Below the pieces are notes generated by a model. It made no database searches and was not told where the DNA came from. It saw only the letters and a program-made list of their open reading frames with translations. A stretch of 64,000 nt of DNA from assembly GCA_951812825.1 (NCBI GenBank), contig OX638324.1, positions 1,673,141-1,737,140 on the forward strand. The letters are read 5' to 3'. Numbering within the stretch: the first letter of the stretch is position 1; every line of letters begins with the position of its first letter. Below are positions 52,123 through 61,240 of this stretch, piece by piece. The DNA comes from an uncultured Dehalococcoidia bacterium. Its GTDB lineage: Bacteria; Chloroflexota; Dehalococcoidia; Lucifugimonadales; GCA-2712585. The position numbers and the translations under genes are program-made.

Positions 52123-52737
52123 TCACCTTCTTCGCCCGTGTCTCTTCCGGGAACGTGAGGATGTTATAGCCTTCATGAAGCTGAAGAATGCCCCCCCGAA
52201 TCCACTTCTTCCCACATGAAACGCAGCGTACAAGACTCCGGCTCCCAGAAGCAGGAATAGCCATCCTCTTAGTCCGGAAACCAGATGCATATACATGAGA
52301 AACAGAAATGAGAAGAATAGCATCGTTGCCCAAACCCACGAATGCACACGTGCTACGGATGCCCACAGGCTGGTTGGATGCCGGTATTCATTCTTTGTCA
52401 GTCCAGTCAACATCAAGGCCGAAAGTTGGTCAACCAGCAGCCTGACCTGCGTTGCCGCCATGTGCAGCCGAATCTGGCGAAGCAACAACTTTCCCGCTAA
52501 TACCAAAGACAGCGCCCCTAACAAGGTTAGCGAAAGGCCCACCACGTTAACTTCCCTCAATGTCTCCCGTTCCCCAACCCTTCCTATGCGGAACCCGAAG
52601 GCGAACAGCGTGAGCATCCACAGCGCGGTTACAAAGCCGCCCATATCTAAGTGTGCTTGGGCGAAGACTGCTATGCCGAAAATCAGCATCGCCGTCCAGA
52701 GTATCATTATTCCCGCATACAGTAGCTCACGTCTCAT
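52123..52737 (-). CDS. Membrane protein of unknown function
   Basis: 204 residues with about five hydrophobic helices: AGIMILWTAMLIFGIAVFA, MGGFVTALWMLTLFAFGF, VGLSLTLLGALSLVLAGKLL, WATMLFFSFLFLMYMHLV and LRGWLFLLLGAGVLYAAF. The C-terminus is basic (SRSRKRHGRRR). No family signature is recognised. It lies between trmI and the HD gene on the same strand, with gaps of 83 and 41 bases. Confidence 0.7.
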   Translation of the reverse strand: MRRELLYAGIMILWTAMLIFGIAVFAQAHLDMGGFVTALWMLTLFAFGFRIGRVGERETLREVNVVGLSLTLLGALSLVLAGKLLLRQIRLHMAATQVRLLVDQLSALMLTGLTKNEYRHPTSLWASVARVHSWVWATMLFFSFLFLMYMHLVSGLRGWLFLLLGAGVLYAAFHVGRSGFGGAFFSFMKAITSSRSRKRHGRRR

Positions 52738-52820
52738 CTTGTGCGCTTTTCGGGATATCCTGAGTTATCGCTCTTTAGATGTGTCCGTAACGCGACAGTG
52801 TGTTCCTGTCCTCATTCTCC

Positions 52821-53663
52821 TTAGGTACTGTTTGCCCCCGGCCTCGGCTCACACTTCCTTGCCGTGGTGATGAATCCCGTGTGCGCCACCATACGGTGGT
52901 CCGGTCTCATGCTCCGCTCCGAAACGTGCCACGGCCTCAGCATAAGCTCCACCGTCTCCACCAGCTGAAATCCCCCGTGCCCCTGAAGCTCCAACGTCAG
53001 CCGGTGCACCTGCAGCGTCGTCGGCAAGAAGCTGAGGAATATCCCCCCCGGCGCCAGCGCCTCAGCGGCGGAAGATACCACTCGCCACGGCTCCGGCAAG
53101 TCCAGCGTCAGCCGGTCCACCTCCCGCTCCTCTATGCCCTCGTAGATGTCCGCCTCCCGAACGTTGAAGGCCGCCCCCTTAGGCATAAGAGGCCGTATCC
53201 GACCCATCGACTTCTCCGCCTGCCCCGGCCGGTTTTCATACGATGTGACACTCCCCTCCGGCCCCACGGCCCGCAGTAGCGCCATAGTCAGCGCCCCGGA
53301 ACCGAAGCCCCCCTCCACCACCCGCGCGCCCGGGAAGATGTCCCCCAGCATCAGGATTGCCCCCACGTCCTTGGGATAGATGACCTGGGTCGCCCGCTTC
53401 ATCTCCAGGATGTAGTCGGAAAGGGTGGGCTTCAGCGCCAGAAATCGGTGTCCGCTGTTGGTCTGAAACCACTCCCCCGGCTGTCGCCCGATGATGGTCT
53501 TGTGCTCCAGATACCCCATGTGGGTGTGAAATGCGCCGTCCTCCCGCAGGTGCAGCAGGTAGCGCCGCCTCTTACGGTCGATGAGAAGGGCAAGACCTCC
53601 GTCTCGAAAGGGCCCGTGGAAGTCGTCATCTACCGCGGTCGCGCCCATGGACGTCTCAGTCAT
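52821..53663 (-). CDS. trmI: tRNA (adenine-58-N1)-methyltransferase
   Basis: 280 residues. The N-terminal beta domain is followed by VVEGGFGSGALTMALLRAVG (SAM loop) and LTLDLPEPW (catalytic motif IV of the TrmI/Trm61 family). It makes m1A58 in the T-loop of tRNA as a tetramer. The ATG at 53663 has AGGGG seven bases upstream. It is in line with the peroxiredoxin gene, 26 bases downstream of it. Confidence 0.93.
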   Translation of the reverse strand: MTETSMGATAVDDDFHGPFRDGGLALLIDRKRRRYLLHLREDGAFHTHMGYLEHKTIIGRQPGEWFQTNSGHRFLALKPTLSDYILEMKRATQVIYPKDVGAILMLGDIFPGARVVEGGFGSGALTMALLRAVGPEGSVTSYENRPGQAEKSMGRIRPLMPKGAAFNVREADIYEGIEEREVDRLTLDLPEPWRVVSSAAEALAPGGIFLSFLPTTLQVHRLTLELQGHGGFQLVETVELMLRPWHVSERSMRPDHRMVAHTGFITTARKCEPRPGANST

Positions 53664-53689
53664 CGCACATCCCCTGGGATCTGTTGGCT

Positions 53690-54151
53690 CTACAGCTTGT
53701 CCAACTCCCCGAGGATCTCCTCCGGGGTGGGCAGGGTGCCGGGCGCGTACTCCCTCCGGAACTTCACCGTTCCGCCCTTGTCCACGATGATTATCGCCCG
53801 TTTGGGCGTCCCGATAGCGTCGTTGAAAAGGCCGTATGCCCGTGACATCTCCCCGTGGGGGTGAAAATCCGCCAACAGGGGATACTGAAGGTCCCCCATG
53901 GACTCCGACCACGTGCGGTGGGAATGCTGGCTGTCGCAGCTGACGCCCAACACCTGGGCGTCTCTCTCCTCAAACTGGGCGTTCGCCCCGTTGAATGAGG
54001 AGACCTGGGTCCCTCAACCGCCTGTGAAGTCGAAGACGTAGAAGGACAGGACTATGTTCTTGTTCCCCCTGAACTGGCCGAGGGAAACCTGGTTGCCCGA
54101 CTGGTCGGGCAGGGTAAATTCCGGCGCTGATTGTCCGATTTCTGCTGCCAT
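53690..54151 (-). CDS. Peroxiredoxin with in-frame UGA at the peroxidatic cysteine (candidate selenoprotein)
   Basis: 154 codons including the TAG-type stop at the 3' end; 153 residues if UGA is read. N-terminal IGQSAPEFTLPDQSGNQVSL, then LSFYVFDFTGG-UGA-GTQV, then AQVLGVSCDSQHSH, then GTPKRAIIIVDKGGTVKF give a complete AhpE/BCP-type thioredoxin fold. Codon 46 is TGA (54014-54016), exactly where relatives have F-T-x-x-C-T-x-E with the peroxidatic Cys. C72 may act as resolving thiol. Downstream of UGA lies a 15-bp hairpin. The rest shows no decay, so selenocysteine is favoured over a nonsense mutation. It lies in the gcv operon between a cupin gene and trmI. Confidence 0.85.
53965..54003 (-). 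promoter_or_regulatory. Candidate bacterial SECIS hairpin of the peroxiredoxin mRNA
   Basis: In the mRNA, bases 11-49 after the UGA form a hairpin: outer 8-bp stem TCTCCTCA/TGAGGAGA, three unpaired bases on the 5' side, AAC/GTT, one G-A mismatch, GGGC/GCCC, loop GAAC. The loop begins 30 bases after UGA with a G first, within the published position and loop rules for bacterial SECIS elements (loop 16-37 bases downstream, G among its first two bases). It is inside coding sequence, as is usual in bacteria. Confidence 0.65.
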
Positions 54152-54248
54152 TATCTCTGTGTGCCTCCTGTAAATGTAGGGCGACGTTGCAACGTCGCCG
54201 GTGTGTAACTACTCAAATTGGGCCCGACTCCGCAGTCCCGGGGGGGAA

Positions 54249-54629
54249 TCACTTCCGATACGCTGCCGGCGGCTCCCCCTCCACGTAGGTCGTGTTCTGC
54301 ATCCCGTCGCTGCACGGGAAGAAGGCCAGCGCTACGGCGGTTCCATCTCCGGATGCCGTGAAGCTGTGGGCAATCCCCTTCGGAATCACCATCGTCTGGT
54401 TGGGCATAACTGTCGCCTTGTCGTCTCCGATCCGCCCTTCCACCTGCCCCTCCAGTACGGTAATCAATTCGTCCACCTCGTGGATATGCAGCGGTGCACC
54501 GTACCCGGGCTCGATGGTGCTGTAGTGCAGGGTGCAGTCCACCCCCTGGTCTATCCCCGCCACGGACCACACCCGGTAATTGGGCCGCCAAGGAATTTCC
54601 TCGGCTTCTCGGTGGTCGATAATCGACAT
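54249..54629 (-). CDS. Cupin-domain protein
   Basis: 126 residues. A single beta-barrel with cupin motif 1, APLHIHEVDELITVLEG (two His and a Glu), and motif 2, PKGIAHSFTASGDG (third His), so a mononuclear metal site is intact. The substrate is unknown. The ATG lies four bases after the gcvPB stop, and its GGAG is within the gcvPB 3' end, indicating tight coupling with the glycine cleavage genes. Confidence 0.88.
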   Translation of the reverse strand: MSIIDHREAEEIPWRPNYRVWSVAGIDQGVDCTLHYSTIEPGYGAPLHIHEVDELITVLEGQVEGRIGDDKATVMPNQTMVIPKGIAHSFTASGDGTAVALAFFPCSDGMQNTTYVEGEPPAAYRK

Positions 54630-54633
54630 GGCT

Positions 54634-56100
54634 CTACTCCTTTCGCTCCCATCGCAGGTCCGGCCGTCGTGCTGCCTGCGCTTCGTTCAAACGGCGCACC
54701 GGCAACGTATGGGGCGCGTTCTGCACCAGTTCCGGATTCTCCGTCGCTTCCTGGTCGATGGCTCTCATCGCCTCGATGAACTCGTCCAGCGTCTCCTTGC
54801 TTTCGGTTTCCGTCGGCTCGATGAGCAGCGCCTCGTCCACCGTCAGCGGGAAGTACATCGTCGGCGCGTGGAATCCGTAATCCAGAAGCCTCTTCGCCGT
54901 CTCCAGCCCTCGCACACCCTTGGCCTTCTGCCAGTTCGCTGAGAGCACAACCTCGTGCATGCAGGGACGATCAAAGGGCAGCAGGTACTTGTCCTTCAGC
55001 TTGGCGAGAATATAGTTGGCGTTCAAAACGGCATTCTCGCTCACCAGCTTCAGCCCTGCGTCGCCCAGCGTGCGAATGTAGGTGTACGCCCTTACCAGCA
55101 CCCCGAAGTTGCCGTGAGACGCCGAAACCTTCCCGATGGTCTTCTCCGGCGTCGAAAGCACAAATCGCTCTGGCCCCTCCTCGGCGCGCTTCTCAACCAC
55201 CGGCGCCGCCAAGTAAGGTTGTAAGTTAGGCTGGGCGCAAACGGGCCCCGCTCCCGGCCCGCCGCCGCCGTGGGGTGTGCTGAAGGTCTTGTGAAGGTTC
55301 AGGTGCATCACGTCGAAACCCAAGTCCCCCATCTTCACCCGCCCCAGCAGCGCGTTCATGTTTGCGCCGTCGGCGTACACCAGCCCCCCTGCCTCGTGGA
55401 TGAGTCGGTTGACCTCCACAATGGTCGGGTCGAACAGCCCCAGCGTGCTCGGAAGGGTTATCATCATCCCCGCCAGGTCCGGCGTGGCCTCTTTCTTGAG
55501 CGCTTCCAGGTCGCAGTTGCCGTTCTCGTCCGTGGGTATCGACACCACCCTGAAGCCCGCCATCGCTGCCGACGCAGGATTCGTCCCGTGGGCGCTGTCC
55601 GGCACCAGCATCTTCAGCCGGTCGCCGTCGCCCCTGTCCCGGTGGTACTTCTGGATCATCAGAATTCCGCACAGCTCGCCCTGCGCGCCGGCCAGCGAAG
55701 CCAGGCTTGTCGCCGCCATGCCCGTAATCTCCGCCAGGTAGTTCTGCAGGTGGTGCATCAGCTCCAACGCCCCCTGCACCTGCCCGACGGGCTGTTGCGG
55801 ATGGATGGCGGCAAATCCGGGTAGGAAGGCCGCTTCGTCGTTGATCTTGGGGTTGTACTTCATCGTACAGCTGCCAAGAGGATAGAAATGGGTGTCGATG
55901 GAGAAATTCATCCGGCTCAGGTTCGTGAAATAGCGGACTATCTCCGGCTCCGTAATCTCCGGCAAGTCCACTTCATCCCGCAACAGTTCTTGACCGGGCA
56001 GCGGCTGCTCCGGCACGTCCAGGTCCGGCAGCACCGTGCCCACCCGGCCTGGCACGCTCTGTTCCATCAACAGCTTGCGATTATTATCCACCGTGTTCAT
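54634..56100 (-). CDS. gcvPB: Glycine dehydrogenase (decarboxylating) subunit 2
   Basis: 488 residues, the PLP-bearing half of the two-chain P-protein. VMHLNLHKTFSTPHGGGGPG contains the Schiff-base lysine and the glycine-rich turn unique to P-proteins; PLGSCTMKYNPKIND is a second signature. It decarboxylates glycine and passes aminomethyl to lipoyl-GcvH. The ATG overlaps the TGA of gcvPA (ATGA), giving equal expression of both subunits. Confidence 0.96.
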   Translation of the reverse strand: MNTVDNNRKLLMEQSVPGRVGTVLPDLDVPEQPLPGQELLRDEVDLPEITEPEIVRYFTNLSRMNFSIDTHFYPLGSCTMKYNPKINDEAAFLPGFAAIHPQQPVGQVQGALELMHHLQNYLAEITGMAATSLASLAGAQGELCGILMIQKYHRDRGDGDRLKMLVPDSAHGTNPASAAMAGFRVVSIPTDENGNCDLEALKKEATPDLAGMMITLPSTLGLFDPTIVEVNRLIHEAGGLVYADGANMNALLGRVKMGDLGFDVMHLNLHKTFSTPHGGGGPGAGPVCAQPNLQPYLAAPVVEKRAEEGPERFVLSTPEKTIGKVSASHGNFGVLVRAYTYIRTLGDAGLKLVSENAVLNANYILAKLKDKYLLPFDRPCMHEVVLSANWQKAKGVRGLETAKRLLDYGFHAPTMYFPLTVDEALLIEPTETESKETLDEFIEAMRAIDQEATENPELVQNAPHTLPVRRLNEAQAARRPDLRWERKE

Positions 56101-57431
56101 CGGCTGAACTCCGAAAGCGCCCCGGCCAGGGCCTCAATCTGCCCCCGCGTGTTCATCTCCGTCACGCACAGCAGCATGCAGTCGGGCATCACGTGGCTGA
56201 TGTCCAGCCCCCCGATGATCCCGCTCTCCAGCAACCGCTCGTTGATCACGCTCGGACTCGCCGGGCACTTCACTACAAATTCCTTGAAGAACGTACCGCG
56301 TATCGGGAAGGAATACCCCGCCACCCGTCCAATGAGCGACGCTGCGTAGTGGGCCTTGTGATAGCTCAGTTCCGCCACCCTCCGAAGCCCCTGCTTGCCC
56401 AGCGCCGCTGCGCAGATGGCGCTCGCCAGGGCCAGCAGCGCCTGGCTGGTGCAGATGTTGCTTGTCGCCCGCTCCCGCCGGATGTGCTGCTCCCGCGTCT
56501 GCAGCGTCAGCACGTAGCCCGTCTTCCCCTCCGAGTCCACCGTCCGCCCCACAATGCGTCCGGGCATCTGCCTGAGGTACTTCTTCCTCGTTGCAAATAG
56601 TCCAATAAACGGCCCGCCGAAACTCATCGGCACACCTATCGCCTGCCCCTCCCCCGTCACCACGTCTGCGCCAAACTCCCCCGGTGGCCGGAACATCCCC
56701 ATCGCCACCGGGTCCGTCGAAACCACCAGCAGCGCGTCCCGCTCCTGTGCCGCCACCTTGTGCGCCTCCAGGTCCTCCATGTAGCCGTAGAAGTTCGGGT
56801 ACTGCGTCAGCAGGCAGGCGGCCCCCTCAGGGAGTCGCGGCCTCACTGCGTCCATTGTCGTCACCTTCAGCCCTTGCGGAAGCGCGTACGTCTCCACCAC
56901 CTCTCTATAGGTGGGAGACACGGTGTTCAATACGCAGATCTCCTCCCGCCCCGTCACCCTGCAAGCCATCAGCGCCGCTTCCGCCAGGCTGGACGCCCCC
57001 TCGTACATCCCGTCGTTGGCCACCTCCATCCCCATCAGGCTGCATACCATCGTCTGAAACTCGTAGGCCACCTGCAGCGTCCCCTGGCTCGCCTCCGCCT
57101 GGTAAGGCGTGTACGAGGTCAGGAACTCTCCCCGGGTTATCAGCGGCTTAACCATGCTGGGTATGAAGTGATTGTAGACCCCGGCCCCCAGGAAGGACGC
57201 GTGTGCCCCTGTGTGCCGGTTCGCCCCTGCCATCGCCTCCAGTTCCGCGCGAAGCTCCAACTCCGATGTGGGCGGTGGAATGTTCAGCGACGGGCTGCGA
57301 TGCTCCGACGGAATGTCCTCGAATAGCTGGTCTATGGAGTCCAGCCCCAACGCCTCAAGCATGACCGCGCGTTGTGCGGGTGTGTTGGGCATGTAGTGAG
57401 ACTGGAAAGGAACGGAGCCGTTGTCGCTCAC
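56097..57431 (-). CDS. gcvPA: Glycine dehydrogenase (decarboxylating) subunit 1
   Basis: 444 residues, the partner half of the P-protein. YMPNTPAQRAVMLEALG at the N-terminus, FLGAGVYNHFIPSMV, TSYTPYQAEASQGTLQ and the YEGASSLAEAALMACRVT region are conserved. The GTG start at 57431 is two bases after the gcvH stop. Starting at the ATG in YMPNT instead would remove the 13 residues before it, but coupling to gcvH favours the GTG. Confidence 0.95.
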   Translation of the reverse strand: MSDNGSVPFQSHYMPNTPAQRAVMLEALGLDSIDQLFEDIPSEHRSPSLNIPPPTSELELRAELEAMAGANRHTGAHASFLGAGVYNHFIPSMVKPLITRGEFLTSYTPYQAEASQGTLQVAYEFQTMVCSLMGMEVANDGMYEGASSLAEAALMACRVTGREEICVLNTVSPTYREVVETYALPQGLKVTTMDAVRPRLPEGAACLLTQYPNFYGYMEDLEAHKVAAQERDALLVVSTDPVAMGMFRPPGEFGADVVTGEGQAIGVPMSFGGPFIGLFATRKKYLRQMPGRIVGRTVDSEGKTGYVLTLQTREQHIRRERATSNICTSQALLALASAICAAALGKQGLRRVAELSYHKAHYAASLIGRVAGYSFPIRGTFFKEFVVKCPASPSVINERLLESGIIGGLDISHVMPDCMLLCVTEMNTRGQIEALAGALSEFSR

Positions 57432-57433
57432 CG

Positions 57434-57826
57434 CTAGTGCGCCTCAGACTCCAGGAAGGACTCGTACTCCTCCGCCGACATCAGGTTGGCCATCTCTACG
57501 TCGGCGTTTTCCGGTCCCACCTTCACCATCCAGCCGCCACCGGTGGGATCGTCGTTCACCAGTTCCGGCTGACCTTCAAGCTCTCCGTTGACCTCCACCA
57601 CCTGGCCGCCTACAGGGGCAAAAATATCCGAAACGGCCTTCACGGACTCGATCTCCCCCATCTTTCCGAACTGCTCCACCTCGGTACCGGCGTTGGGAAG
57701 CTCCACGTACACCACGTCCCCAAGCTGGTCCTGGGCGTAGTCGGTGATGCCCACCACCACCAGGCCGGAGCCGTCAACTAAGGCCCATTCGTGTTCCTTG
57801 GAGTATTTCCTGTCCCTAGGATTCAT
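57434..57826 (-). CDS. gcvH: Glycine cleavage system H protein
   Basis: A 130-residue lipoyl carrier. YSKEHEWALVDG at the N-terminus, and GEIESVKAVSDIFAPVGG with the lysine that carries lipoamide. It shuttles the aminomethyl group from GcvP to GcvT. Gene order gcvT-gcvH-gcvPA-gcvPB is that of many bacteria with split P-protein. An ATG start is used. Confidence 0.96.
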   Translation of the reverse strand: MNPRDRKYSKEHEWALVDGSGLVVVGITDYAQDQLGDVVYVELPNAGTEVEQFGKMGEIESVKAVSDIFAPVGGQVVEVNGELEGQPELVNDDPTGGGWMVKVGPENADVEMANLMSAEEYESFLESEAH

Positions 57827-57905
57827 ATCCCTTCCGTCGTTGAAATGTTGCGAAGAAGACGGGCGGAATCCGCGACGCTTCTAACTTGGTAGACCCTACT
57901 CCGTC

Positions 57906-59009
57906 TTACTTTCTCTTGTAGAAGGGAAGGCTGGTGACCATGGCTCCTGTCGGCCTTCCCCGGATGTCAATTTGAAGGCTCTGGCCCTCCTCGGATAACC
58001 GCGTTTGAACATAGCCCATGGCTATATTCCTGTCAAGAGTTGGGGAGTAGCTCCCGCTCGTAATCCGACCCACCGACTTCCCCTCTGACAGGATGGAATA
58101 ATCATGCCGGGGGATGCTGCGGCCCTCGGAGAAAAGCCCCACCAGGCTTCTCTCCACCCCCTCTTCCTTCTGGCGACGAAGCGCCTCCGACCCCGCAAAT
58201 TCCTTGCCCAGCCGAACGAACCGCCCCAACCCCGCCTCCAACGGCGTAGTAGTCAGATCGATGTCGCTTCCGTGAAGCGGCAGCCCCGCCTCCAGCCGGA
58301 GCACGTCCCTCGCCCCCAACCCGCATGGCGCCATACCGCCTTCGTGTAGGGCCTTCCAAAGGTCAGCCCCGTCCCGAGCGTCCGATACGATTTCGAACCC
58401 ATCCTCCCCCGTATACCCCGTCCTGCCCACAAACGCGCTCCGCCCCAGCACCGCCGCCTCCATGCTTGCGAAAAAGCGCAGGCTGGAGGGAGAGTCCCCA
58501 CTCATCCCGTCCACCAGCGACGCCGCGTCCGGCCCCTGCACCGCAATCATCACCGTGTCCGTTGTCACGTCCTCCAGCGTCGTCTGCGAGTACCGCTCCC
58601 TCCTCCACCGCTCCAGCCACTCAACCACTGCGGGTCGATTTGAGGCGTTGCAGATGAGCAGATACCGGTCCTCCTCCAGCCGGTACGAGACCGTGTCATC
58701 CATTATCCCCCCAGCCTCGTCGCAGATGAGCGAATACCGCGCCCGCCCTATCCTCAAATTTCCAATTCGCCCTGTCTGAATCCACTCCATCAGCTCCGTA
58801 GCCTGCGCCCCGGACACGTAGATGCGCCCCATGTGGGAAACGTCGAAGATGCCCCCCTTCGACCGAACGGCGTTAGCCTCAGCCAATATCCCCGCATACT
58901 GCACGGGCATCTCCCATCCCGCAAAAGGCACCATCCGCCCCCCCAGCCCCATGTGACTCTCATACAGAGCCGTCCTCATACCCGCTGCGCCGCCGTTCGC
59001 TTCACCCAA
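57906..59009 (-). CDS. gcvT: Aminomethyltransferase (glycine cleavage T protein)
   Basis: 367 residues. [29 protein letters not shown] (catalytic Asp region), [15 protein letters not shown] and [18 protein letters not shown] are all signature motifs. It transfers the C1 unit to tetrahydrofolate and releases ammonia, feeding methylene-THF that MetF could use. The start is TTG at 59009; the ATG at 58979 would remove ten weakly conserved residues and is the alternative. First gene of the nine-gene run. Confidence 0.95.
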   Translation of the reverse strand: MGEANGGAAGMRTALYESHMGLGGRMVPFAGWEMPVQYAGILAEANAVRSKGGIFDVSHMGRIYVSGAQATELMEWIQTGRIGNLRIGRARYSLICDEAGGIMDDTVSYRLEEDRYLLICNASNRPAVVEWLERWRRERYSQTTLEDVTTDTVMIAVQGPDAASLVDGMSGDSPSSLRFFASMEAAVLGRSAFVGRTGYTGEDGFEIVSDARDGADLWKALHEGGMAPCGLGARDVLRLEAGLPLHGSDIDLTTTPLEAGLGRFVRLGKEFAGSEALRRQKEEGVERSLVGLFSEGRSIPRHDYSILSEGKSVGRITSGSYSPTLDRNIAMGYVQTRLSEEGQSLQIDIRGRPTGAMVTSLPFYKRK

Positions 59010-59116
59010 GTCTGCTCACCCGTCCTTACTTTGATAATTGCGTTACCGATGCGTGTTGAAAGCCATTCCTATGGGGAAAAACTATTCTAGCGCGAGTAGA
59101 TCTTTGAATAGCCGTC

Positions 59117-59194
59117 ATTCCGGCCTCCGAGCCGGAATCCAGTTCCCCCGACACTAAAGGTGCCGTTTTTGGTAGGGGCGGTTCGTGAACCGCC
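59117..59194. repeat. Repeat pair: family B hairpin and GGCGGTTC palindrome
   Basis: At 59117-59138 is ATTCCGGC-CTCCGA-GCCGGAAT (copy of 45490-45509). At 59177-59194 is GGCGGTTCGTGAACCGCC, a one-base variant of the palindrome at 7044-7061. Both are upstream of gcvT in the gap to the next gene. Confidence 0.6.
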
Positions 59195-59230
59195 CGCCCG
59201 TTCAGTTTGCATTAATTCCCAACCGCCATT

Positions 59231-59578
59231 CTATCCTTCTTGCATAGCCTCCTGGGCGCCCTCGGATTCTACAGTCCATTCGGCCTCTTCAAACTCGCCC
59301 ACTAGCGAGAAGTCACCAAACTCCAGGTCCCTGCCTAAAATCTCCTTTATCATCGGATCGGGATCATTCCGTAGCTTTTGCATGGCCAAATCTCGCGCTT
59401 CCTTTGAGTCCCATTCCGCTATTGCGAGTAGCAATCCAGGATCGCCAATTGATCTATGTAGTTTTGTGCCACGCGCTCCTGCCATTCGCTGCATTATCAC
59501 GCTGCCCTGTTTCCAGGCTTCTACGTACTCCTCCAGTGTCTTGCCTTTCTTGACCCTAATCTGAAATACGAATCGCAT
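59231..59578 (-). CDS. Small dimeric alpha-beta barrel-like protein
   Basis: 115 residues. MRFVFQIRVKKGKTLEEYVEAWKQGS opens like antibiotic-biosynthesis-monooxygenase or NIPSNAP-type ferredoxin-like domains, followed by LLLAIAEWDSKEARDLAMQKL. The C-terminus is acidic (EFEEAEWTVESEGAQE). The ATG at 59578 starts the conserved portion; the upstream frame to 59641 looks unrelated. Function unknown. Confidence 0.65.
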   Translation of the reverse strand: MRFVFQIRVKKGKTLEEYVEAWKQGSVIMQRMAGARGTKLHRSIGDPGLLLAIAEWDSKEARDLAMQKLRNDPDPMIKEILGRDLEFGDFSLVGEFEEAEWTVESEGAQEAMQEG

Positions 59579-59668
59579 TGGGTACTCTGGGCATTTAATT
59601 TGCTTCTTTAGCCTCGTCTGCTCTAACGCGCTTGATTGCATTCGGAGGATGACGGAAATCTACCCACC

Positions 59669-61072
59669 TCACGCAATCGGCCTCTTTTTATAATGCCCCG
59701 CGTGCTGCTGGTACGTATACGCCGCTCGGAACACCGTCGCGTCGTCGAACACCCGCCCCGCCAGCTGCATCCCCACCGGCAGCCCTTCCTTGCTCAACCC
59801 GCACGGGATGGAAATCGCCGGCATCCCCGTCTGATTGAACGGCGCCATGAAGCTCGGGCCGTACAGGGAAGACCCCGGCTCGAAGTCCTCCAGCTTCCCC
59901 GGCACCCGGTGGCCCATGGGCAGCGCCAGCAGGTCGTAACTCTTCATCACCTCGTGGAACTCCCGCCGGATCACGCTCCGCGCCCGCTGCGCCTGGATGT
60001 AGTCGCTGGCGGAAAACAGCCCGCCCGTGTACAGGTGCTTGATGAAGTTCTCGCCGAATTTCTCAGGCTGCGTCCTCACGTTGGGAAGGTGGATGCTGTA
60101 CGCCTCGCTCATGATGATGACGATGTTCACCTGCGGCGCGTACTCCAGGCAGGGAATCGTTACCGGCTCCACGTGCGCGCCCAAACTCTCCAGGTCCTCT
60201 AGCGCCTTCTTCACCAGCGCCTCCACCTCTTCGTCCGTCCCCGACTCTTCTCCGAAGCAGTAGTGCTCCGGCACGCCGATCCTTAGCCCCTTAACGTCTT
60301 CCCGCAGCGCCTCCGAGTAGTCCGGCACCGCCACATTCGCCGAAGCCGGGTCCTTCGGGTCGTAGCCCGCGATGGCTTGCGTCATTAGCGCCGAGTCCTC
60401 CACCGTCCACGTCATCGGCCCGCAGTGGTCCAGCGACCAGCTCAGGTCCAGAACCCCGTACCTGCTCACCAGCCCGTAGGTGGGCTTGTGCCCAACGATG
60501 CCGCAGGACGACGCCGGCCCCCGAATGGACCCCCCCGTGTCGGAACCCAGCGACCCCATCGCCATCCCCGCCGCCACCGCCGTCGCCGACCCGCTGCTCG
60601 AACCCCCCGTCGCGATTTCGGCCCCGTAGGGATGCAGCGTCTGCTCGAACAGACTCGTCTCCGGCCCGCCCATGGCTAGCTCGAACATCGCCACCTTCCC
60701 CAACAGAATGCTTCCAGCGTCATTTAGGCGGGCTATGGCCGTCGAGTCCTCCGTCGGCACCCGGTGTTCGTAGAGCTTCGACTGCCCCGTCGTCAGGACA
60801 TCCTTGGTGTCGTACAAGTCCTTGTGCCCCATGGGGATGCCGTGCAGCGGCCCCCGATAGTTCCCGGCTTGAATCTCCGCTTCCGCCGCCCGCGCCTGCT
60901 CCATCGCTCCGTCTCTCAACAGGGTGATGTAGCTCTTGATATCCCCGTCTATGGCTTCGATGCGGTCCAGAAGCGCCTGGGTTAGCTCCACCGGCGAAAG
61001 CTGTTTCGACTCAATCAGCCCCGCCGCCTCCCGTATGGTCAGGTGGTATAGTTCCGTGGATGGCTGCGACAT
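59669..61072 (-). CDS. Amidase-signature family hydrolase
   Basis: 467 residues with the complete Ser-cisSer-Lys triad: Lys in GIPMGHKDLYDTKD, the Gly/Ser-rich GGSSSGSATAVAAGM, and the nucleophile Ser in GSDTGGSIRGPASSCG. It resembles GatA and AtzE. The upstream gene encodes a GatC/AtzG-like small protein, so the pair may act as a complex. No gatB is adjacent, which favours a catabolic amidase over tRNA amidation. Confidence 0.9.
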   Translation of the reverse strand: MSQPSTELYHLTIREAAGLIESKQLSPVELTQALLDRIEAIDGDIKSYITLLRDGAMEQARAAEAEIQAGNYRGPLHGIPMGHKDLYDTKDVLTTGQSKLYEHRVPTEDSTAIARLNDAGSILLGKVAMFELAMGGPETSLFEQTLHPYGAEIATGGSSSGSATAVAAGMAMGSLGSDTGGSIRGPASSCGIVGHKPTYGLVSRYGVLDLSWSLDHCGPMTWTVEDSALMTQAIAGYDPKDPASANVAVPDYSEALREDVKGLRIGVPEHYCFGEESGTDEEVEALVKKALEDLESLGAHVEPVTIPCLEYAPQVNIVIIMSEAYSIHLPNVRTQPEKFGENFIKHLYTGGLFSASDYIQAQRARSVIRREFHEVMKSYDLLALPMGHRVPGKLEDFEPGSSLYGPSFMAPFNQTGMPAISIPCGLSKEGLPVGMQLAGRVFDDATVFRAAYTYQQHAGHYKKRPIA

Positions 61073-61148
61073 ACTATTCGCTCCTCAAATTGTGTTTGGC
61101 TCAGGTAGCTAATCTTCCTCTTAACCCCTTACCCCGCTCCCTTCCTTT

Positions 61149-61166
61149 CTCCCGCGAAGGCGGGAG
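61149..61166. repeat. Hairpin repeat, family A
   Basis: CTCCCGC-GAAG-GCGGGAG, a 7-bp stem followed by TCCATCTTC. The same 3' flank (TCCATCTTC) follows the copy at 32709-32728, so the repeated unit is longer than the hairpin. Confidence 0.65.
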
Positions 61167-61240
61167 TCCATCTTCTCCCCTCTTCCCCATTGATTAGGGC
61201 AGTGCAGGGCATGCGTTGCCGAGATGCGTAAATCCCTTGC

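Noticed and set aside
53954-54151. Reading the peroxiredoxin as a pseudogene broken by a nonsense codon
   Set aside because: The stop falls precisely on the catalytic Cys codon, the rest of the gene is undamaged, a strong hairpin follows, and a second gene in the window shows the same exchange. Kept as the alternative to be tested.
57827-59230. Glycine riboswitch before the gcv genes
   Set aside because: No tandem aptamer-like conserved core is visible upstream of gcvT or between gcvT and gcvH; only hairpin repeats are present upstream of gcvT.
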